64,000 nt of DNA from Acidobacteria bacterium Ga0077534 (GTDB lineage Bacteria; Acidobacteriota; Blastocatellia; Pyrinomonadales; Pyrinomonadaceae): assembly GCA_001464455.1 (NCBI GenBank), contig LNEI01000024.1, positions 1 to 64,000 on the forward strand. Direction: 5' to 3'. The position numbers and the translations under genes are program-made. Below are positions 33,208-42,641 of the stretch, in pieces. The first letter of the stretch is position 1. Each line of letters starts with the position of its first letter. Below the pieces are notes generated by a model. It ran no database searches, was not told the DNA's origin, and saw only the letters and a list, made by a program, of their open reading frames with translations.

Positions 33208-34383
33208 ATGTCAAGAACCATCCTAGGCGTCGAACGCCTTCTAACCGACAAGATCGATGTTATTCGCGGCGAGCGGATAGGTCTTGTTTGTAATCAGGCC
33301 TCGGTCCTGCCCGACACGCTTGTCCACGCCGCCGACGCTTTTCGCGACCACGATGGTGTAAACCTAACAACCCTCTTCGGGCCGCAGCACGGCATTCGCG
33401 GCGATGTTCAGGACAACATGATCGAGACTGAGCATTCGGTCGATCCGCGAACAGGCCTGCCGGTCTATTCGCTCTACAGCGAAACTCGCGAACCGACCGA
33501 GGAGATGGTCAGGGACATTGATACTTTTGTCATCGACCTGCAGGACGTCGGCTGTCGCATCTACACCTTCGTCTACACGATGGCGAACTGCATGCGGGCG
33601 GCGAAGCAGTTCGGCAAAAAGGTCGTCGTCTGCGACCGTCCGAACCCGATCAACGGAAACGCGATCGAGGGAAATATTACCGAACACGACTTCAAATCTT
33701 TCGTTGGCCAGTTCGAGCTCCCGACGCGTCACGGGATGACGATCGGCGAACTCGCGATGATGTTCAACGAGCATTTCGGAATTGGGTGCGAGCTCGAGGT
33801 CGTCGAGATGCAGAACTGGACACGTTCCATGTGGGGGGACGAAACCGGCCTCCCGTGGATACTGCCCAGCCCAAACATTCCGACCGTTGACACATGTGTA
33901 GTTTTCCCCGCAACAGTCCACGTCGAGGGAACTGAACTATCCGAAGGTCGAGGCACCACAAAACCTTTCGAGCTCAATGGAGCTCCGTTCATCGATCCAT
34001 ATGACTGGGTCGACGCTCTCGATGCGTTTAAATTCGAAGGTGTCAGGTTTCGCCACGTCTTCTTCCGCCCGACGTTCCAGAAGTGCGCCGAGCAAACCTG
34101 CGGCGGCGTCCAGATCCACGTCACCGACCGCGAGGCCTTTACGCCCGTCATCGTCGGCATCGCGATGATCAAAACCGCCTACGATCTTTACACCGAACAC
34201 TTCGAATGGAAACGCGATCCGTACGAATACGTTTTTGATCAGAATCCTTTTGATGTGGTTTGCGGCACGGATAAGATCCGGAAAGCCATCGAGGAAGGCG
34301 TGGCTCTCAATGAGCTCGAATTAAGTTGGAGCGGCGGTTTGCGTGATTTTGAGCAAGCCAGACAGCGGTATCTGATCTATTAA
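33208..34383 (+). CDS. namZ: DUF1343 / NamZ-like exo-beta-N-acetylmuramidase
   Basis: 391 residues of the DUF1343 family, whose Bacillus member NamZ removes N-acetylmuramic acid from peptidoglycan fragments. Typical phrases are RIGLVCNQASVLPDTLVHAA, TLFGPQHGIRGDVQDNMIE, GLPVYSLYSETREPT, DLQDVGCRIYTFVYTM and VCDRPNPINGN, then EGTELSEGRGTTKPFE. No signal peptide is seen from ATG 33208, so it appears cytoplasmic, unlike many secreted members. The longer frame upstream runs through the hairpin repeat and is not used. Confidence 0.88.
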   Translation: MSRTILGVERLLTDKIDVIRGERIGLVCNQASVLPDTLVHAADAFRDHDGVNLTTLFGPQHGIRGDVQDNMIETEHSVDPRTGLPVYSLYSETREPTEEMVRDIDTFVIDLQDVGCRIYTFVYTMANCMRAAKQFGKKVVVCDRPNPINGNAIEGNITEHDFKSFVGQFELPTRHGMTIGELAMMFNEHFGIGCELEVVEMQNWTRSMWGDETGLPWILPSPNIPTVDTCVVFPATVHVEGTELSEGRGTTKPFELNGAPFIDPYDWVDALDAFKFEGVRFRHVFFRPTFQKCAEQTCGGVQIHVTDREAFTPVIVGIAMIKTAYDLYTEHFEWKRDPYEYVFDQNPFDVVCGTDKIRKAIEEGVALNELELSWSGGLRDFEQARQRYLIY

Positions 34384-34406
34384 TGCCTGGGCGACCGGGG
34401 GGTGGA

Positions 34407-35612
34407 TCACCGTCTAAACCTGAAGAACTTATCCAACGGATGTTTCTTTCCATGTAACATTCCGGAGACCATTTCCATGCCGATCACTGAGAAGGTGATG
34501 CCGTTGCCGCCGAAGCCGAGAACAAAATAAGCACCGGGAAAATTTGGGTGTTTTCCAATGTACGGCAAGCCGTCCTTGGTCTCGCCGAACGTTCCCGCCC
34601 AGGCGAAATCGGTTCGAAACGGCGTATCGGGGAATAACTTTGTGATCTGCTTTTCAAGCTTTGCGGATTTATCCGACAGCAGCGAATCGCGTTTTGCGGC
34701 GTCGACAAACTCCTCATCCTCGCCGCCGATCAGCAGTCGTCCGTCATCCGTCGTACGCATGTAGATGTATGGCTCGGCAGTGTTCCAGAAAAGCATGTCA
34801 TTCCACTGCTCACATTCCTTTTCCATCACCTCGCCGACTATCGCGTAGGTCGAAAGCAGATTGACGAACTTGTCCTTAATGATCTCGACGCTCTCGAAAC
34901 CGTTGCAATAAATGATCTTGCGGGCCTTTATCGTGTTTCCGTCTTCGGTCGTTGCCTTGATGCCGGACGGTCGATGGGCGACCTTTCTGACCTCAGTTTT
35001 GTCATGGATCGCCAGCCCGCGTTTAGCATTGAAGGCAAGCAGCTCGTGAGTGAAATGAAAAGCGTCGATGCTGCCGCCCTGATCTGACAGGATGCCGCCG
35101 TACGAGCCTTTCAGATCAAATGACTTTTCGATCTCCTCAGCTTCGAGCCACTTGACCGGAAATCCATGCGCTTTGCGAGCCTCGAATTCCCGCTTTAGCC
35201 ACGCGACGTCCTTCTTAAGTGCGGCAAAATAGAGCGATCGCTTTTTCCTGAAACCGCATTTCGAACGTATTTTTCGGCAGAGTTTTCCAAGCGTGTCTAT
35301 CGAGTCGAAACATGCTTGGTAGCTCGCCACGGCTCCTTCCTCGCCGATCATCTCGATCAATTCGTACAGCGGAGTATCAACCTCGTATTGCAGCATTGAT
35401 GTGGTCGCAGAAGAACTGCCGTGGGCGATCTCGCGGCGATCGACCAGCGCGGTCTTAAAACCGTCTTCAACGCACTGATGAGCGATCAACGCACCCGTTA
35501 TCCCGCCGCCGATCACCAGTACGTCGATGTTCAGATCTTCTGTCAGCGAAGCGTAAGAATGGAGAATGCCGTTCTTGACTAGCCAAAATGGTTCGTTCGA
35601 GCGAAGTTTCAT
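34407..35612 (-). CDS. FAD-dependent oxidoreductase (DAO family)
   Basis: 401 residues. FAD-binding VLVIGGGITGALIAHQCVEDG (about 32-52) and a DAO-type body with ALVDRREIAHGSSSATTSML, RKIIYCNGFES, LLIGGEDEEF and a C-terminal DGLPYIGKHPNFPGAYFVLG, the second FAD contact of glycine oxidase / DadA / PuuB-like enzymes. Likely oxidises an amine or amino acid; substrate unknown. The 3-residue SNK end of the upstream ASCH gene overlaps its start by 4 bases. Confidence 0.85.
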   Translation of the reverse strand: MKLRSNEPFWLVKNGILHSYASLTEDLNIDVLVIGGGITGALIAHQCVEDGFKTALVDRREIAHGSSSATTSMLQYEVDTPLYELIEMIGEEGAVASYQACFDSIDTLGKLCRKIRSKCGFRKKRSLYFAALKKDVAWLKREFEARKAHGFPVKWLEAEEIEKSFDLKGSYGGILSDQGGSIDAFHFTHELLAFNAKRGLAIHDKTEVRKVAHRPSGIKATTEDGNTIKARKIIYCNGFESVEIIKDKFVNLLSTYAIVGEVMEKECEQWNDMLFWNTAEPYIYMRTTDDGRLLIGGEDEEFVDAAKRDSLLSDKSAKLEKQITKLFPDTPFRTDFAWAGTFGETKDGLPYIGKHPNFPGAYFVLGFGGNGITFSVIGMEMVSGMLHGKKHPLDKFFRFRR

Positions 35613-36193
35613 TTGTTGGAGTTTAATGCACTAAGAAGCCTTTCGCCCCGAGGGGACAGACGATAACCGATATCTAAGCTTTCGGTCAGTCCGAGTGCTT
35701 TGAGTCTACGTACCATCGGCTTGAATTTGGCTATCTCCATTCCGGCTTTTTTCGCAAGGACGCCAGAGTAAGTAGCCGGATTGTCGTGGATCAGCCGTAG
35801 AAATGTCACCGTCCAGTTGCCGCTCCTGCTGTTTCGATCCAGCTTGTCGAGCTTTTTGATCAGCTCCGCCATTTCGACATCGGTGAGGTCTGCCTGTTCG
35901 CGAAGAGCGATTCTCGGATCCTCGCCAGCGAATCGCACGCCGATGCGGTATATGGGATCTTCACGATAATTCAGGTGTTCGATGAGGTCAGCGGCGCTCA
36001 GATATCCGGCCTGAACCGCGTCCATGTCGGTGATGTCGTCTTCGGAGACGATCTCGACAGCGTCGATAGCGATCACGCCGCCCTGCGTCATCTGGGTGCC
36101 GCCCGCTTTTGCACCGGGCCGTGACCAGCGGCGAAAAAGGACGGAGATCTTCCCCGTCCTAATTCCTTCGATCACATCGCCCTTTATTAGCAT
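35609..36193 (-). CDS. ASCH-domain-like protein
   Basis: 194 residues. The N-terminal half (MLIKGDVIEGIRTGKISVLF, RRWSRPGAKAGGTQMTQGG, IDAVEIVSEDDITDMDAVQA, YRIGVRFAGEDPR) has the pattern of an ASCH/PUA-like RNA-binding domain. The C-terminal half resembles a small winged-helix segment (SGVLAKKAGMEIAKFKPMVR, LKALGLTESLDIGYRLSPRG). ATG 36193 lies one base past the HerA-like gene stop. Function unknown; an RNA or nucleotide link is inferred. Confidence 0.75.
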   Translation of the reverse strand: MLIKGDVIEGIRTGKISVLFRRWSRPGAKAGGTQMTQGGVIAIDAVEIVSEDDITDMDAVQAGYLSAADLIEHLNYREDPIYRIGVRFAGEDPRIALREQADLTDVEMAELIKKLDKLDRNSRSGNWTVTFLRLIHDNPATYSGVLAKKAGMEIAKFKPMVRRLKALGLTESLDIGYRLSPRGERLLSALNSNK

Positions 36194-36194
36194 C

Positions 36195-37718
36195 TTAGAA
36201 CCAACTACTCTTGCTCTTCCCGCCAAAGATGCTGCCCAAAACACCGCGGACTATCGAGTTTCCGATCTGGCGGCCGATCGAGCTGCTGGCGGAGCGAGCG
36301 GCGCTTTTAACTACCGCCTCGACAACGGAATCGCTCCGGCTGCTGCCGGATGAACGGGCCGCTTTTGCTTCGGCCTTTGCCTGTTCTTCGGCGACCTTGG
36401 CGGCGGCTTCGGCCTCGGCCTGACGCTGCTGTTCAGCGAAACGGGCATCGGCTGCGACCTTGAGCATTTCATAGGCGGATTCGCGGTCGATCACGTTTTC
36501 ATAAACACCGGCGACCAGCGAATTAGCTATCAGGGCCGCACGCTGCTCGGGCGTGATCGGGCCGATCTGGCCGCTTGGCGGGACGACAAACGCACGGTCG
36601 ACCATCGTCGGCACCCCCTTTTCATCGAGTGTCGAGACGAGAACCTCGCCAACACCTAGCTCGGTGATGACGGTTTCGGTGTCGAGCTTCGGATTCACAC
36701 GGAAAGAAGAAGCGGCGGCTCGCACGCCCTTCTGCTCCTGCGGCGTGTATGCCCGAAGCGCGTGCTGCATACGATTACCGAGCTGCGCCAGTACTTTTTC
36801 CGGAATATCAGCCGGATTTTGAGTTACGAAATAGACGCCAACGCCTTTCGAACGGATCAGCCGAACGACCTGTTCGACCTTGTCGACAAGTGCCTGCGGA
36901 GCATCAGAGAAAAGCAGATGAGCCTCGTCAAAGAAGAAGACGAGTTTGGGTTTTTCCAGATCGCCCGCTTCGGGAAGCGACTCAAAAAGCTCACTCAACA
37001 GCCATAGTAGAAATGTCGAATACAGCTTGGGAGCGTTAATGAGCTGATCGGCAGCGAGCAAATTTAACACGCCTTTGCCGCCAACAGTCTGCATGAAGTC
37101 TTCAAGCTTGACCGCCGGTTCGCCAAAAAAATGGTCGCCGCCCTGTTCGTCGATCTGGAGTAAGCCGCGTTGGATCGCACCTACCGAAGCCGACGAAACA
37201 TTCCCGTACTGCAGCGTCAATTCCTGAGCATTCTGCCCGACCCAGGTCATCAGGGCCTGTAGGTCCTTGAGGTCGAGCAGCAGCATTCCGTTGTCATCAG
37301 CATACTTGAACGCGATCGACAACACGCCTTCCTGCGTGTCATTTAGCTGCAGCAGCCGCGACAGAAGCAGCGGCCCCATCTCCGAAACTGTCGCTCGCAG
37401 CGGGTGGCCGTTTTTACCAAATACATCCCAGATCGTCGCGGGAAAGCCCTCGAACGCTGGCGTGATCCCGAGGAGTTCGTTACGCGCATCGATCTTCGCA
37501 TTACCGCCGCCGGGCTGCGTCACGCCGGTCAGATCGCCCTTGATATCGGCCATGAAGACCGGCACGCCACGTGAGCTAAAGCCCTCGGCGAGCTTCTGCA
37601 GCGTAACGGTCTTACCTGTTCCGGTCGCGCCGGTGATCACACCGTGGCGATTGGCCATGTGCGGAAGTAGAAAAAATTCTGATGTGCTGTTTTTAGCAAC
37701 TAAAATTGGTTCTGACAT
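36195..37718 (-). CDS. HerA-like ATPase (DUF853)
   Basis: 507-residue P-loop ATPase of the DUF853/HerA-like family. Walker A is [16 protein letters not shown], followed by [13 protein letters not shown]; Walker B region [17 protein letters not shown]; then [29 protein letters not shown], the sensor and arginine region. The C-terminus has an Ala/Glu-rich coiled coil ([19 protein letters not shown]) and a Ser-rich end, usual in the family. Role in DNA translocation or repair is inferred. The next gene starts one base after its stop. Confidence 0.9.
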   Translation of the reverse strand: MSEPILVAKNSTSEFFLLPHMANRHGVITGATGTGKTVTLQKLAEGFSSRGVPVFMADIKGDLTGVTQPGGGNAKIDARNELLGITPAFEGFPATIWDVFGKNGHPLRATVSEMGPLLLSRLLQLNDTQEGVLSIAFKYADDNGMLLLDLKDLQALMTWVGQNAQELTLQYGNVSSASVGAIQRGLLQIDEQGGDHFFGEPAVKLEDFMQTVGGKGVLNLLAADQLINAPKLYSTFLLWLLSELFESLPEAGDLEKPKLVFFFDEAHLLFSDAPQALVDKVEQVVRLIRSKGVGVYFVTQNPADIPEKVLAQLGNRMQHALRAYTPQEQKGVRAAASSFRVNPKLDTETVITELGVGEVLVSTLDEKGVPTMVDRAFVVPPSGQIGPITPEQRAALIANSLVAGVYENVIDRESAYEMLKVAADARFAEQQRQAEAEAAAKVAEEQAKAEAKAARSSGSSRSDSVVEAVVKSAARSASSSIGRQIGNSIVRGVLGSIFGGKSKSSWF

Positions 37719-37780
37719 AGTGAATCAATCATACAGAAATACGCTTGGCCGCGATATACGCGAAGCGGTCGACGATCAAG

Positions 37781-38386
37781 TTACTTGCATTTTTCGTATT
37801 TCCAGTTTCGGCGCTTGCCCTCGCTTAGCCATTCGATGGCCGTTGCGAGGCGTTTATCGCGGGTCGCATCGGTTTTAGCATCCGCTATCCATTCCACATA
37901 ATCTTTCTTACTGCTGTACGGGAATGCCGCAAAAGCTTCGGCAGCTTTTTCATCTCGAGCTAGTGCTTCGAGAAGTAACTCGGGAACCTCGAGATCCTGT
38001 TTTGTCCCTGGCTTTTTGGCCGGAACCTTAATGCCTTTTTCGTTGAGATCGACCGCCTTTTGAACCAGTTCAATAATTACTTTGTCTTCGGGCAGATCGT
38101 TGAGTAATGCGATCTTGCCAAAAGTGCTAAGCGTATTGCGGTCTGAGTTGATCGCCTCGTGTTCAAGTATCTGCTGTTTCCAGAACCCGAACGCACAATG
38201 CCGCTTAAATGCGGCCATGTTGCAAACCGGCCCCTTGAAGTCAAAATGGGGCATACTCCATTTCATCGTTTCTTCGATGTCCGGACAAGCCTTATGGACG
38301 AGCCTGCGAATATGCCTCAGTATAGGCTTCGCAAAATCCTGCGAGCTTTCAATGTAAGCGTCGATCCTTTGGTCCGTGTTCAGCAT
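37781..38386 (-). CDS. YdeI/OmpD-associated family protein
   Basis: 201 residues. The N-terminal DUF1801 domain has RIDAYIESSQDFAKPILRHIR, ETMKWSMPHFDFKGPVCNMA and AFKRHCAFGFWK; the C-terminal part ends with FPYSSKKDYVEWIADAKTDA and KRLATAIEWLSEGKRRNWKY, typical of YdeI proteins. Function unknown. ATG 38386 follows AGAGG; the open frame upstream lacks support. Confidence 0.88.
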   Translation of the reverse strand: MLNTDQRIDAYIESSQDFAKPILRHIRRLVHKACPDIEETMKWSMPHFDFKGPVCNMAAFKRHCAFGFWKQQILEHEAINSDRNTLSTFGKIALLNDLPEDKVIIELVQKAVDLNEKGIKVPAKKPGTKQDLEVPELLLEALARDEKAAEAFAAFPYSSKKDYVEWIADAKTDATRDKRLATAIEWLSEGKRRNWKYEKCK

Positions 38387-38418
38387 AGAAAGAGCCTCTG
38401 CGATGAAAGTGAAACGAA

Positions 38419-38832
38419 TTATACACGATTCTCTTTTCGGATAACTAGCTTCAGGCCCGACCATTTTTCATCCACCGCACAGACCTTTACGTCGACGAGG
38501 CCGAGCGGCAAGGCGGCCTCGCGAACCGTATCTTCAGTTATCTCCGTGGGCAATTTTGCTGCCTTTTTGTACCAGGAAACCCAGATCGAACCATCCTGTT
38601 TTATCAGACGTCTCAGCCGTGCAAGCTGACCGAAAAGCTCGTCTCGGCTATTCGTAAAGAGATGAACAAGATCTGCCCCGGCGACCTCATCAGCGGCGAC
38701 CGTGACATTGGCCGGGATAGGATCGACCATAGTCAGGTAGTCTTCCGGAGCGTTTACAGTAGCGACCGAGAATCCTTCCTTGAAGCCAAGTTTTCTTGCC
38801 AAAGGTGTCCCGGAGTATCCAGCATCTGTCAT
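38419..38832 (-). CDS. DUF3052 family protein
   Basis: 137 residues of the DUF3052 family: GYSGTPLARKLGFKEGFSVA, DLVHLFTNSRDELFGQLARL and DGSIWVSWYKKAAKLPTEIT, DTVREAALPLGLVDVKVCAV. Function unknown. Its ATG overlaps the miaA stop (ATGA), so it is translationally coupled to miaA. Confidence 0.85.
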   Translation of the reverse strand: MTDAGYSGTPLARKLGFKEGFSVATVNAPEDYLTMVDPIPANVTVAADEVAGADLVHLFTNSRDELFGQLARLRRLIKQDGSIWVSWYKKAAKLPTEITEDTVREAALPLGLVDVKVCAVDEKWSGLKLVIRKENRV

Positions 38833-39767
38833 TTGTCTATCATCCCGAACAAAGCACTTCTGACCGTCGCGTCCGTTCCGAAACCCGCCAGCCAGATCGC
38901 TCCTTCTTCTCGTTTGAACCAGGTTCGTTGACGCTTAGCATAGTTTCGTACGTCGCGTTTGGACTGATCTATTGCCGAATCGAGCGTTCGCTCGCCCCGC
39001 AGATACTCGCATACCCGCCGATACGCGTGAGCACCGAGCGCGTTTCCCTCTTCGCGAACACCCGCCGCGAGCAGCGATTGTACCTCAGCAACCAGGCCCG
39101 CTTCGAAATGCTGTTCTGTACGACGATCGATACGCTCATAAAGCTCGGCACGCGGCGGATCTAGAACAAAAAGCCTTATTCGAGAAGCAAACTCGGGCGG
39201 CTCGCCACGGTTCGGCATCTGAACGGATAGTTTTTCGCCTGTTTGAAAAAAGACCTCCAGGGCCCTGATGACGCGGACGTAATCACGCTTTTCGAGCCTT
39301 GCGGCAGATTCGGGGTCGACCCGTGAAAGCATTCGGTGAAGATGCTCGGAGCCCTTCATCTCATGCAGATCGCGAAATCTCTCTCGCATCTCAGCGTCCG
39401 TTTTCGGCCCCTCAAAAAGCGGTTTTATCAACGAACGCAGATAAAATCCTGTACCGCCAACGAGGATCGGGATGACTCCTCGGTTTTCGATCTCGACTAT
39501 CTTTGCGGCGGCATCGCGGGCCCAATCACCCGCGGAATAGTCGATATTCGGATCGACATAATCGATGAGATGATGCGGTACACCACATTTCTCTTCCGGC
39601 GATGGCTTCGCGGTCGCGATCTCGATATGCCTGTAGATCTGGACCGAGTCAAAATTGACGACCTCGCCGCCGATCTTAAGAGCAAGTTCGACGCTTAGGG
39701 CAGTTTTCCCAGAGCACGTAGGGCCTGAGATAGCGTATATCGGACGTTGCGGATCAGGGTTTGACAC
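38829..39767 (-). CDS. miaA: tRNA dimethylallyltransferase MiaA
   Basis: 312-residue enzyme adding a dimethylallyl group to A37 of tRNAs that read UNN codons. The P-loop is SGPTCSGKTALSVELA, then NFDSVQIYRHIEIATAKPSP, GVPHHLIDYVDPN, VGGTGFYLRSL and KRDYVRVIRALEVFFQTG; the C-terminal QSKRDVRNYAKRQRTWFKRE is typical. The start is GTG 39767 in AGTGTCAAACC. DUF3052 is coupled downstream; the YhhN gene is divergent 48 bases away. Confidence 0.95.
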   Translation of the reverse strand: MSNPDPQRPIYAISGPTCSGKTALSVELALKIGGEVVNFDSVQIYRHIEIATAKPSPEEKCGVPHHLIDYVDPNIDYSAGDWARDAAAKIVEIENRGVIPILVGGTGFYLRSLIKPLFEGPKTDAEMRERFRDLHEMKGSEHLHRMLSRVDPESAARLEKRDYVRVIRALEVFFQTGEKLSVQMPNRGEPPEFASRIRLFVLDPPRAELYERIDRRTEQHFEAGLVAEVQSLLAAGVREEGNALGAHAYRRVCEYLRGERTLDSAIDQSKRDVRNYAKRQRTWFKREEGAIWLAGFGTDATVRSALFGMIDK

Positions 39768-39815
39768 TGTAAATATAGCTTATCACGGCGTTTACTAAAC
39801 GCCTGATACCCGACA

Positions 39816-40472
39816 ATGACATCAGATATTGCGACTATTATCCTCGGTTCACTTTGCTTACTGGGTGCGGCTGCGTATGTAGTTGCTCGCTGGAAAGAGC
39901 TCGACGTATTGGCAACGATCCTAAAGGCGTCGGCCAGCACAACATTTGTCGCTCTTGCGGTTGTCAATGGAGCGACGGGGACGATTTATGGCCGGCTGAT
40001 CCTCGCGGGCCTGGTTCTGAGCTGGTGTGGCGACGTGTTTCTGCTGTCGCTAAAAAAGTCCTATCTGCTCGCCGGAATGGGGGCCTTTCTCCTCGCACAC
40101 GTTGTCTTTATTGTGGCTTTCGCGTCGAAGCCGCTCAGCGGAACTGCTGCGGCGGTGGGAGCAGCTTGCATCTTGGCCCTGGCAGCCATTACGCTCCGAT
40201 GGCTTTGGAAATATCTGGAGAAGTCCTACAAGATCGCCGTTCCGCTCTATCTTGTCACGATCGGGATCATGGTCGTGCTCGCGGTTGCCGCTAGCGGAGC
40301 GTCGCTACCTACATCGGTCGCGGTCGGAGCGGCCGCATTTGCGATCTCAGATGTGTCCGTCGCCCGCGATCGGTTTGTCGAACGAAGCCTTTCTAACAAG
40401 ATCTGGGGTATTCCGCTGTACTATTTTGCTCAGGTTCTACTCGCCGCGTCGGTGAACTTTGCTGGGCAATAG
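39816..40472 (+). CDS. YhhN family (lysoplasmalogenase-like) membrane protein
   Basis: 218 residues with seven to eight hydrophobic helices. The family pattern is visible: KASASTTFVALAV, ILAGLVLSWCGDVFLLSLKK, LLAGMGAFLLAHVVFIVAF and AAFAISDVSVARDRFVERS. YhhN/TMEM86 proteins hydrolyse the vinyl ether of lysoplasmalogens; the conserved Asp pair is in WCGDVFLL and ISDVSVAR. Divergent from miaA. Confidence 0.85.
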   Translation: MTSDIATIILGSLCLLGAAAYVVARWKELDVLATILKASASTTFVALAVVNGATGTIYGRLILAGLVLSWCGDVFLLSLKKSYLLAGMGAFLLAHVVFIVAFASKPLSGTAAAVGAACILALAAITLRWLWKYLEKSYKIAVPLYLVTIGIMVVLAVAASGASLPTSVAVGAAAFAISDVSVARDRFVERSLSNKIWGIPLYYFAQVLLAASVNFAGQ

Positions 40473-40508
40473 GATATTATTTCAAAAATTTAAGGAGAGA
40501 AAATATAT

Positions 40509-40886
40509 ATGGCTAACCCTGTAGGATGGTTTGAGATATACGTTGAGGATATGGATCGGGCGAAGGCTTTTTACGAGAGCGTGCTGGGCATTACGCTTCA
40601 GCAGCTTCCAACGCCCGAAGGCGACGTTTCGTTTATGATGGCATTCCCTATGGATCCGGAGGGCAGCGGTGCATCCGGGGCTCTTGTCAGAATGGGAGAT
40701 GGAAGGCCGCAGGGAAACGGCGTCCCGATCTATTTCACATGCGATGATTGCTCTGTTCAAGCAGGCCGAGTCGCATCTAGCGGCGGATCGATCTTCAAGG
40801 AAAAATTCTCGATTGGAGACTACGGCTTCATCGCCCTCGCGACCGATACCGAAGGCAATATGTTCGGCCTTCACTCGATGAGTTAG
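40509..40886 (+). CDS. VOC family (glyoxalase-like) protein
   Basis: 125 residues of the vicinal oxygen chelate fold: WFEIYVEDMDRAKAFYESVLG at the start, then GDVSFMMAFPMDPEGSGASG, PIYFTCDD and GGSIFKEKFSIGDYGFIALATDTEGNMFGLHS. The metal-site glutamates would be Glu10 and the final EGN. Substrate unknown. A strong AAGGAGAG precedes ATG 40509. Confidence 0.88.
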   Translation: MANPVGWFEIYVEDMDRAKAFYESVLGITLQQLPTPEGDVSFMMAFPMDPEGSGASGALVRMGDGRPQGNGVPIYFTCDDCSVQAGRVASSGGSIFKEKFSIGDYGFIALATDTEGNMFGLHSMS

Positions 40887-40892
40887 AAAAAG

Positions 40893-40979
40893 TGGTACTG
40901 GGGACGGGAATCGAACCCGTACGTCCCTAAGGACACAGGATTTTAAGTCCTGGGCGTCTACCAATTCCGCCACCCCAGC
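40893..40979 (-). tRNA. tRNA-Leu (anticodon UAA)
   Basis: On the minus strand the gene reads GCTGGGGTGGCGGAATTGG at the 5' end (from 40979), then an anticodon arm AGGACTTAAAATCCT with anticodon TAA. A long class II variable arm (GTGTCCTTAGGGACGTAC) and the T arm GGGTTCGATTCCC follow, and the acceptor ends CCCCAGTA with an encoded CCA at 40893-40895. The first acceptor pair is G-U. It reads UUA/UUG codons, which are MiaA-type substrates. Confidence 0.95.
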
Positions 40980-41104
40980 ACGATTATTGAGATTAGCACG
41001 GATGAGGCAAGTTGTCAGCGGCCGATGGCCGTGGCTTGGCTGAATCGGGTGCCAAAGATCAAAGATCAACGGTCGGATACAAGAATTCGTGTAGAATCTA
41101 ACTG

Positions 41105-41590
41105 ATGGAACAGTTCACCTGGCTCGGCTGGCTAATCTTGGGTATCGCACTTATTGTTGCCGAAATCTTCACGCTCGGATTCGTGTTGCTTTGGTTTGGA
41201 ATAGGAGCTATCGCGGCGGCGGTGGTCGGGTTGTTTGGCGGCGGATTTTTGTTGCAGTTCGTGGTCTTTGCGGCTATATCCGTCGGTCTAACGGCCATGT
41301 CGAGAACGATCCTTGCCAGATATTTCCAGCATGACGACAGGAGCATGGTCAAAACCGGGGTCGATTCACTGCCGGGCAAGGTCGGTACAGTCGTCGAGCC
41401 GAGCAAAGGCGTCATGAATGAAGGGGCGGTGAAGGTTTTCGGGTCGACCTGGACGGCATATCCTATCGAGGGCGAAGACGCACTTTCGCAGGGCGAAAAG
41501 GTCGAGGTCGTGGAGGTTAAAGGTTCTTCGATCTACGTCAGGCGTATTACTGACGAATTACCGGAATGGCGTAGGGAATTAAAGGACTAG
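41105..41590 (+). CDS. NfeD family membrane protein
   Basis: 161 residues. Hydrophobic helices (WLGWLILGIALIVAEIFTLG, VLLWFGIGAIAAAVVGLFGG, LLQFVVFAAISVGLTAM) are followed by an OB-fold domain with LPGKVGTVVEPSKGVMNEGA and GEKVEVVEVKGSSIYVRRI, the short NfeD type that usually pairs with a stomatin-like protein. No such partner is adjacent. The gene ends in a 4-base overlap with the convergent phosphatase gene. Confidence 0.88.
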   Translation: MEQFTWLGWLILGIALIVAEIFTLGFVLLWFGIGAIAAAVVGLFGGGFLLQFVVFAAISVGLTAMSRTILARYFQHDDRSMVKTGVDSLPGKVGTVVEPSKGVMNEGAVKVFGSTWTAYPIEGEDALSQGEKVEVVEVKGSSIYVRRITDELPEWRRELKD

Positions 41591-42555
41591 TCCCGGATCT
41601 CGCGATTCATGATCTCGGTCGTATCTTCGTTGCCGAGGTCCTGATCTGCGGTGTCATGAATCCCGCCAAGGTCGATCAGCTCAAGTTTCACCCCGTCTTC
41701 GAGCGGCTCGGGGAGATAGTCTCCGGTGAATTTTGCTATCACGACGGTAATGTTATCCTCACCACCGTTTTGATTAGCGAGCCTTACGAGTTCCGCACAG
41801 GCATTTTGCAGTCTGTCGAAATTGTCCAGAACGATCTGCTGCATATCGGCCGCGCTTACTTTATTCGAGAGCCCGTCGCTGCAAATAACAAACACGTCAT
41901 TCCGGTTAGGAACTACTCGAGCGGAAACCGGGTATATCTCGTTCTGAGCGCCCAATGCTTGGAGAATTACGTTCTTTAGCGTGTGGGTCTCAGCTTCCTC
42001 AGGGGATATCTGCTGTGCGTCGATCAGTTGCTGAACGAGCGACTGGTCTTTAGTGATCTGATAGATCTTGCCGTTGCGAACCAAATAGGCCCGGCTGTCC
42101 CCGACCTGGATGATATCGGCAGCGTCAGGCGTAACACCGACGCCGGTAAATGTAGCGCCCATTCCCTGAAACTGTGGATCGGTGCGGCCCTGTTCGTGGA
42201 TAAGGTAGTTGGCAAAAACGGTCGCGTTGTAGAGCTTGCTGATGAGGTAATGATCCTGCTCTTCAGGCGTGAGGGTTTGGTCTGAATCCTCGTCGAGCAT
42301 TTTCTCACTGACAGTCTCGACCGCCATTGTGCTCGCAACCTCGCCCGCGAGGGCTCCGCCCATTCCGTCCGAGACAGCCATGACGACTCCATGAGGGTCG
42401 ATGTCAAACCGCTGGCTTTCGATGACAAACTCACCGTCATCCTGCGTGCTCGTCCAGGCCTTCGCCGCAGCGATATTCAGGAGAAGATAGTTGTCTTCGT
42501 TCCCCTTGCGTACCCGACCTACGTGCGAGGCGGCATGTGTCTCAACAGTGAACAT
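41587..42555 (-). CDS. PP2C-type protein phosphatase
   Basis: 322-residue metal-dependent Ser/Thr phosphatase. PP2C motifs run in order: SHVGRVRKGNEDNYLL, VMAVSDGMGGALAGEVAST, IIQVGDSRAYLVRNGKIYQI, TKDQSLVQQLID, VFVICSDGLSNKV and GGEDNITVVIAKF, carrying the metal-binding aspartates. It would reverse Hanks-type kinase phosphorylation; no kinase is next to it. A C-terminal acidic tail of about 50 residues is extra. Confidence 0.92.
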   Translation of the reverse strand: MFTVETHAASHVGRVRKGNEDNYLLLNIAAAKAWTSTQDDGEFVIESQRFDIDPHGVVMAVSDGMGGALAGEVASTMAVETVSEKMLDEDSDQTLTPEEQDHYLISKLYNATVFANYLIHEQGRTDPQFQGMGATFTGVGVTPDAADIIQVGDSRAYLVRNGKIYQITKDQSLVQQLIDAQQISPEEAETHTLKNVILQALGAQNEIYPVSARVVPNRNDVFVICSDGLSNKVSAADMQQIVLDNFDRLQNACAELVRLANQNGGEDNITVVIAKFTGDYLPEPLEDGVKLELIDLGGIHDTADQDLGNEDTTEIMNREIRD

Positions 42556-42641
42556 AGTTACGTAACGTTTCGCATCGCCCGTTAAACAGCTTCGGGTTAA
42601 AACAAGGTAACACGAAACGTGTCAATTCGCTAAATTTCGGT